Shown piece by piece: positions 33,532 through 35,308 of a stretch of DNA of 35,308 nucleotides (within the stretch, counting starts at the first letter, position 1; every line of letters starts with the position of its first letter). Source of the stretch: Verrucomicrobiota bacterium. Lineage in GTDB: Bacteria > Verrucomicrobiota > Verrucomicrobiia > Limisphaerales > JAHEOI01. The stretch lies in the NCBI GenBank assembly GCA_018610125.1, contig JAHEOI010000383.1:1-35308 (forward strand), written 5' to 3'. The notes under the pieces were generated by a model, which was given only the letters and a program-made list of their open reading frames with translations, had not been told where the DNA came from and made no database searches. The translations under genes and the position numbers were made by a program.

Positions 33532-33894
33532 TCAAATCCCTCGAGAATGCTCGATCTGATTCCCTTCGCCAAGGACAATGACACGGGGCTGCCATTTCTT
33601 GGCTTCGGCCGCCTCCAGCGTCACATAGCTCATAATGGTCAGACGATCCCCCTGCTTACCCAGATGCGCGGCGGCTCCGTTGAGGACAATATCTCCCGAC
33701 CCCCGTTTTCCCGGGATCGCATACGTCTCGAACCGGGCTCCGTTGGCCATGTTGCTACACAATACCCGCTCGTTCGGCAGAAGACCGACCTTTTCCATCA
33801 AGTCCTCGGCAACGGTCAGGCTACCTTCATATTCCAGATCGGCTTCCGTCACTTGCGCTCGATGGAGCTTCGATTTGAGTAAATGAACCTGCAT
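33532..33894 (-). CDS. panD: aspartate 1-decarboxylase (PanD), pyruvoyl-dependent
   Basis: PanD removes the alpha-carboxyl of L-aspartate to give beta-alanine for pantothenate and coenzyme A. The 120-residue proenzyme should cleave itself between G24 and S25 (YEGSLTV), turning Ser25 into the pyruvoyl cofactor. K9 and Y58 (FETYAI) match the active-site residues of known enzymes, and length fits the family (about 115-130). A good promoter lies just upstream on the minus strand. The product pathway ends in CoA, which the acetyl-CoA synthetase of this region uses, but the genes are separate. It appears to be the first gene of a unit with lpxD and two exported proteins. Confidence 0.96.
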   Translation of the reverse strand: MQVHLLKSKLHRAQVTEADLEYEGSLTVAEDLMEKVGLLPNERVLCSNMANGARFETYAIPGKRGSGDIVLNGAAAHLGKQGDRLTIMSYVTLEAAEAKKWQPRVIVLGEGNQIEHSRGI

Positions 33895-33896
33895 AC

Positions 33897-33916
33897 AGTC
33901 AAGTCACACGTTGACT
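33897..33916. promoter_or_regulatory. inverted repeat in the panD leader
   Basis: AGTCAA (33897-33902) and TTGACT (33911-33916) form a perfect 6-bp inverted repeat around 8 bases, lying between the predicted promoter and the panD ATG, 2 bp from the start codon. In RNA it could hide the ribosome site; in DNA it could bind a regulator. Function is not shown. Confidence 0.35.
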
Positions 33917-33932
33917 CCCTCACTCCACCTTC

Positions 33933-33961
33933 ATTATAAACAGCGAGACCGATCGGTTCAA
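33933..33961 (-). promoter_or_regulatory. sigma-70-like promoter of the panD-lpxD unit
   Basis: On the minus strand TTGAAC (33961-33956) is followed after exactly 17 bp by a perfect TATAAT (33938-33933). Transcription would start near 33926, giving a leader of about 32 bases before the panD ATG. This is the best promoter match in the window. Confidence 0.7.
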
Positions 33962-34121
33962 TCACGACTTGGAGATAAGAACGATACCGATAACGAACGA
34001 AAATGAGGCACGGGGAGCCGAAAGAGACGGTCATACGGATCGGTTCGAGGCGCTTATCCCGCTTCGTTGAGGCAGATCAGGTGACAGTTCCGACAATCAT
34101 AATACCAAATCAATCAAAGCA

Positions 34122-35195
34122 ATGAGCTCCCTCGGTGTAGCCCTTATAGGATGCGGCGGTGTCGCCCTGGCCAATCACGTGCCCGGATTGAAGCTTGCCC
34201 GCGATGCCGCATTGGTCGCCCTTTGCGACAGCAGCGAACAAGTGCTGGCGCAAGCAGCCGAAGCGACCGGGATCCGGACGACCCTCCAAGATTATCGGCA
34301 AATTATGGAGCTCCCGGAGGTGGACGCTGTGATCATCGCCACGCCGAATCGGTTCCACGCGCCAATGGCCAAGGCCGCTGCCTCGGCCGGCAAGCATGTG
34401 CTCTGTGAAAAGCCTTTGGCCATGGGCTACTCCGAAAGCCAAGCCATGCTCGATGCCGTCGACAAAGCCGGGATTTGCCACATGACGGCGTTCACTTATC
34501 GGTTTGTGCCGGCCATGCGATTCATGGCCCATCTGGTTGACAATGGTGAGATCGGCACCCCCTTTCACTTCCGGTCATCCCGGCTCCAAGACTGGAGCGA
34601 CCGCTATCTCGGATGGCGTCAATCTGCCGACCTTGCCGGCACCGGAGAGCTCGGGGACATGTTGTCACATCGGATCGACTTTGCCCATTTACTGTTCGGC
34701 CCGATCCAAGAAGTGGTCGCAGATCAACGGCAGTTCTTCCCCACACGCGAAGGAAACCCCTCCGACCTCGAGGATTGGGTAGGCCTGATGGCGCGATTCG
34801 CGAATGGAGCCACCGGCATGCTGGAAAGCAGCAAGGCCGCAAGCGGCCATGGCGAAGGCGGTTACAGCCAGGACTTTTGCGAGGTCACCGGCAGTCGTGC
34901 CAGCCTGATCTACAACCTCGAGCGTCCCAATGAAATCCAGATCGGCAAACAGGGAGAGAGGTTGAGCTCTGTCTCGGTCCCGCGAGACTTTTTGACACTC
35001 CCGGACAGCCCCCGAAACCCTGACGAGGGAGATCCCGTGGCCACATTCCGATACGATCAAGATATCGAATTCGTTCAAGCCATTCACGATCGCCGCCCCT
35101 GCCAACCCTCCTTTCATGACGGGGCTCGCGTGCAGGCCGTTATGGATGCAGCCCTCCAGTCAATCCATGAGCGAACTTGGACCTCGGTACCGTAG
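34122..35195 (+). CDS. Gfo/Idh/MocA-family NAD(P)-dependent oxidoreductase
   Basis: This 357-residue protein has an N-terminal Rossmann fold with the dinucleotide-binding GVALIGCGGVALANH (5-19), then VDAVIIATPNRFH and the family motif GKHVLCEKPLAM (Lys of EKP contacts cofactor and substrate). The C-terminal alpha/beta domain includes GTGELGDMLSHRIDFAHLLFG, whose Asp/His residues are typical of the catalytic site. Members oxidise or reduce sugars, inositols or related polyols; the substrate cannot be read from sequence. No signal peptide is present, so it is cytoplasmic. It is divergent from panD and stands alone up to the window end. The ATG at 34122 lacks a clear ribosome site. Confidence 0.93.
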   Translation: MSSLGVALIGCGGVALANHVPGLKLARDAALVALCDSSEQVLAQAAEATGIRTTLQDYRQIMELPEVDAVIIATPNRFHAPMAKAAASAGKHVLCEKPLAMGYSESQAMLDAVDKAGICHMTAFTYRFVPAMRFMAHLVDNGEIGTPFHFRSSRLQDWSDRYLGWRQSADLAGTGELGDMLSHRIDFAHLLFGPIQEVVADQRQFFPTREGNPSDLEDWVGLMARFANGATGMLESSKAASGHGEGGYSQDFCEVTGSRASLIYNLERPNEIQIGKQGERLSSVSVPRDFLTLPDSPRNPDEGDPVATFRYDQDIEFVQAIHDRRPCQPSFHDGARVQAVMDAALQSIHERTWTSVP

Positions 35196-35269
35196 CGAGG
35201 CATTACCTTTAGAGCCAAGCGAGCCACTCCCCCACGGCTCCGACTTGACCAGGCTCGCAAGTTGACCTA

Positions 35270-35292
35270 CCATTCGGTAAATAGCCGAATGG
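35270..35292. promoter_or_regulatory. perfect 8-bp inverted repeat near window end
   Basis: CCATTCGG and CCGAATGG form a perfect stem around TAAATAG, 75 bp after the oxidoreductase stop. No T-run follows, so it may be an operator for a gene beyond the window or a 3'-end hairpin of the oxidoreductase messenger. Confidence 0.4.
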
Positions 35293-35308
35293 AACCCCAC
35301 GGACAACA

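Overview
The window most likely comes from a Gram-negative member of the PVC superphylum, probably Verrucomicrobiota of the Opitutales/Puniceicoccales type. The evidence is indirect. It includes lpxD (an outer membrane with lipid A), a pseudopilin with an H-X9-DG C-terminus, a secreted sulfatase, a PEP-CTERM-like anchor, a large Tat-exported PhoD-like phosphatase, and secreted modular proteins ending in an 'R(I/V)E(V/Y)-x-S-D-L' domain. No rRNA or marker gene is present, so this is inference. No tRNA, rRNA, CRISPR array or intact insertion sequence was seen.

Layout. Positions 1-603 hold the N-terminal two thirds of a sigma-54-type response regulator (minus strand, cut by the window edge). After a gene-poor stretch with a REP-like hairpin comes an FKBP-type prolyl isomerase (1278-1760). 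A long minus-strand block from 11760 down to 1993 then reads, in transcription order: egtD, an ABC ATPase, a fused substrate-binding/permease subunit, an unrecognised coiled-coil protein, a type III-like DNA methyltransferase, and a helicase subunit. The first three genes overlap one another and look like one unit for making and/or moving a histidine betaine (hercynine or ergothioneine) or a related betaine. The last three form a restriction-modification-like module that starts only 11 bp after the transporter. Its helicase stops before any visible nuclease domain.

Divergent from egtD lies a plus-strand unit: a gamma-glutamyltranspeptidase remnant in which the first ~57 residues are joined in frame to the last ~19, then a 35-residue one-helix protein, then a PutP-type sodium/solute symporter (12203-14041). 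Next are a secreted sulfatase (minus), an InaA-like kinase with a class I methyltransferase (minus, both with TTG starts), a PhoD-family phosphatase and an Asp/Glu racemase (plus). Two convergent gene ends (14042-14340 and 21118-21261) carry short tandem repeats that run up to, or end within about 10 bp of, the stop codon of the minus-strand gene.

From 21262 to 26105 lie three exported proteins: an 813-residue protein with four copies of a ~100-residue module, a pseudopilin, and a protein with a C-terminal Fn3-like domain. Acetyl-CoA synthetase (26492-28507) follows a spacer with REP-like hairpins. A minus-strand unit with a good sigma-70-like promoter then carries panD, lpxD, a dockerin/LamG/C25-like secreted protein and a PEP-CTERM-like protein (33894 down to 28693). 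The window closes with a divergent Gfo/Idh/MocA oxidoreductase and a perfect 8-bp inverted repeat.

The points most worth following are the egtD-transporter operon, the nuclease-less type III-like module with its recombinase-tailed third gene, and the internally deleted gamma-glutamyltranspeptidase gene.
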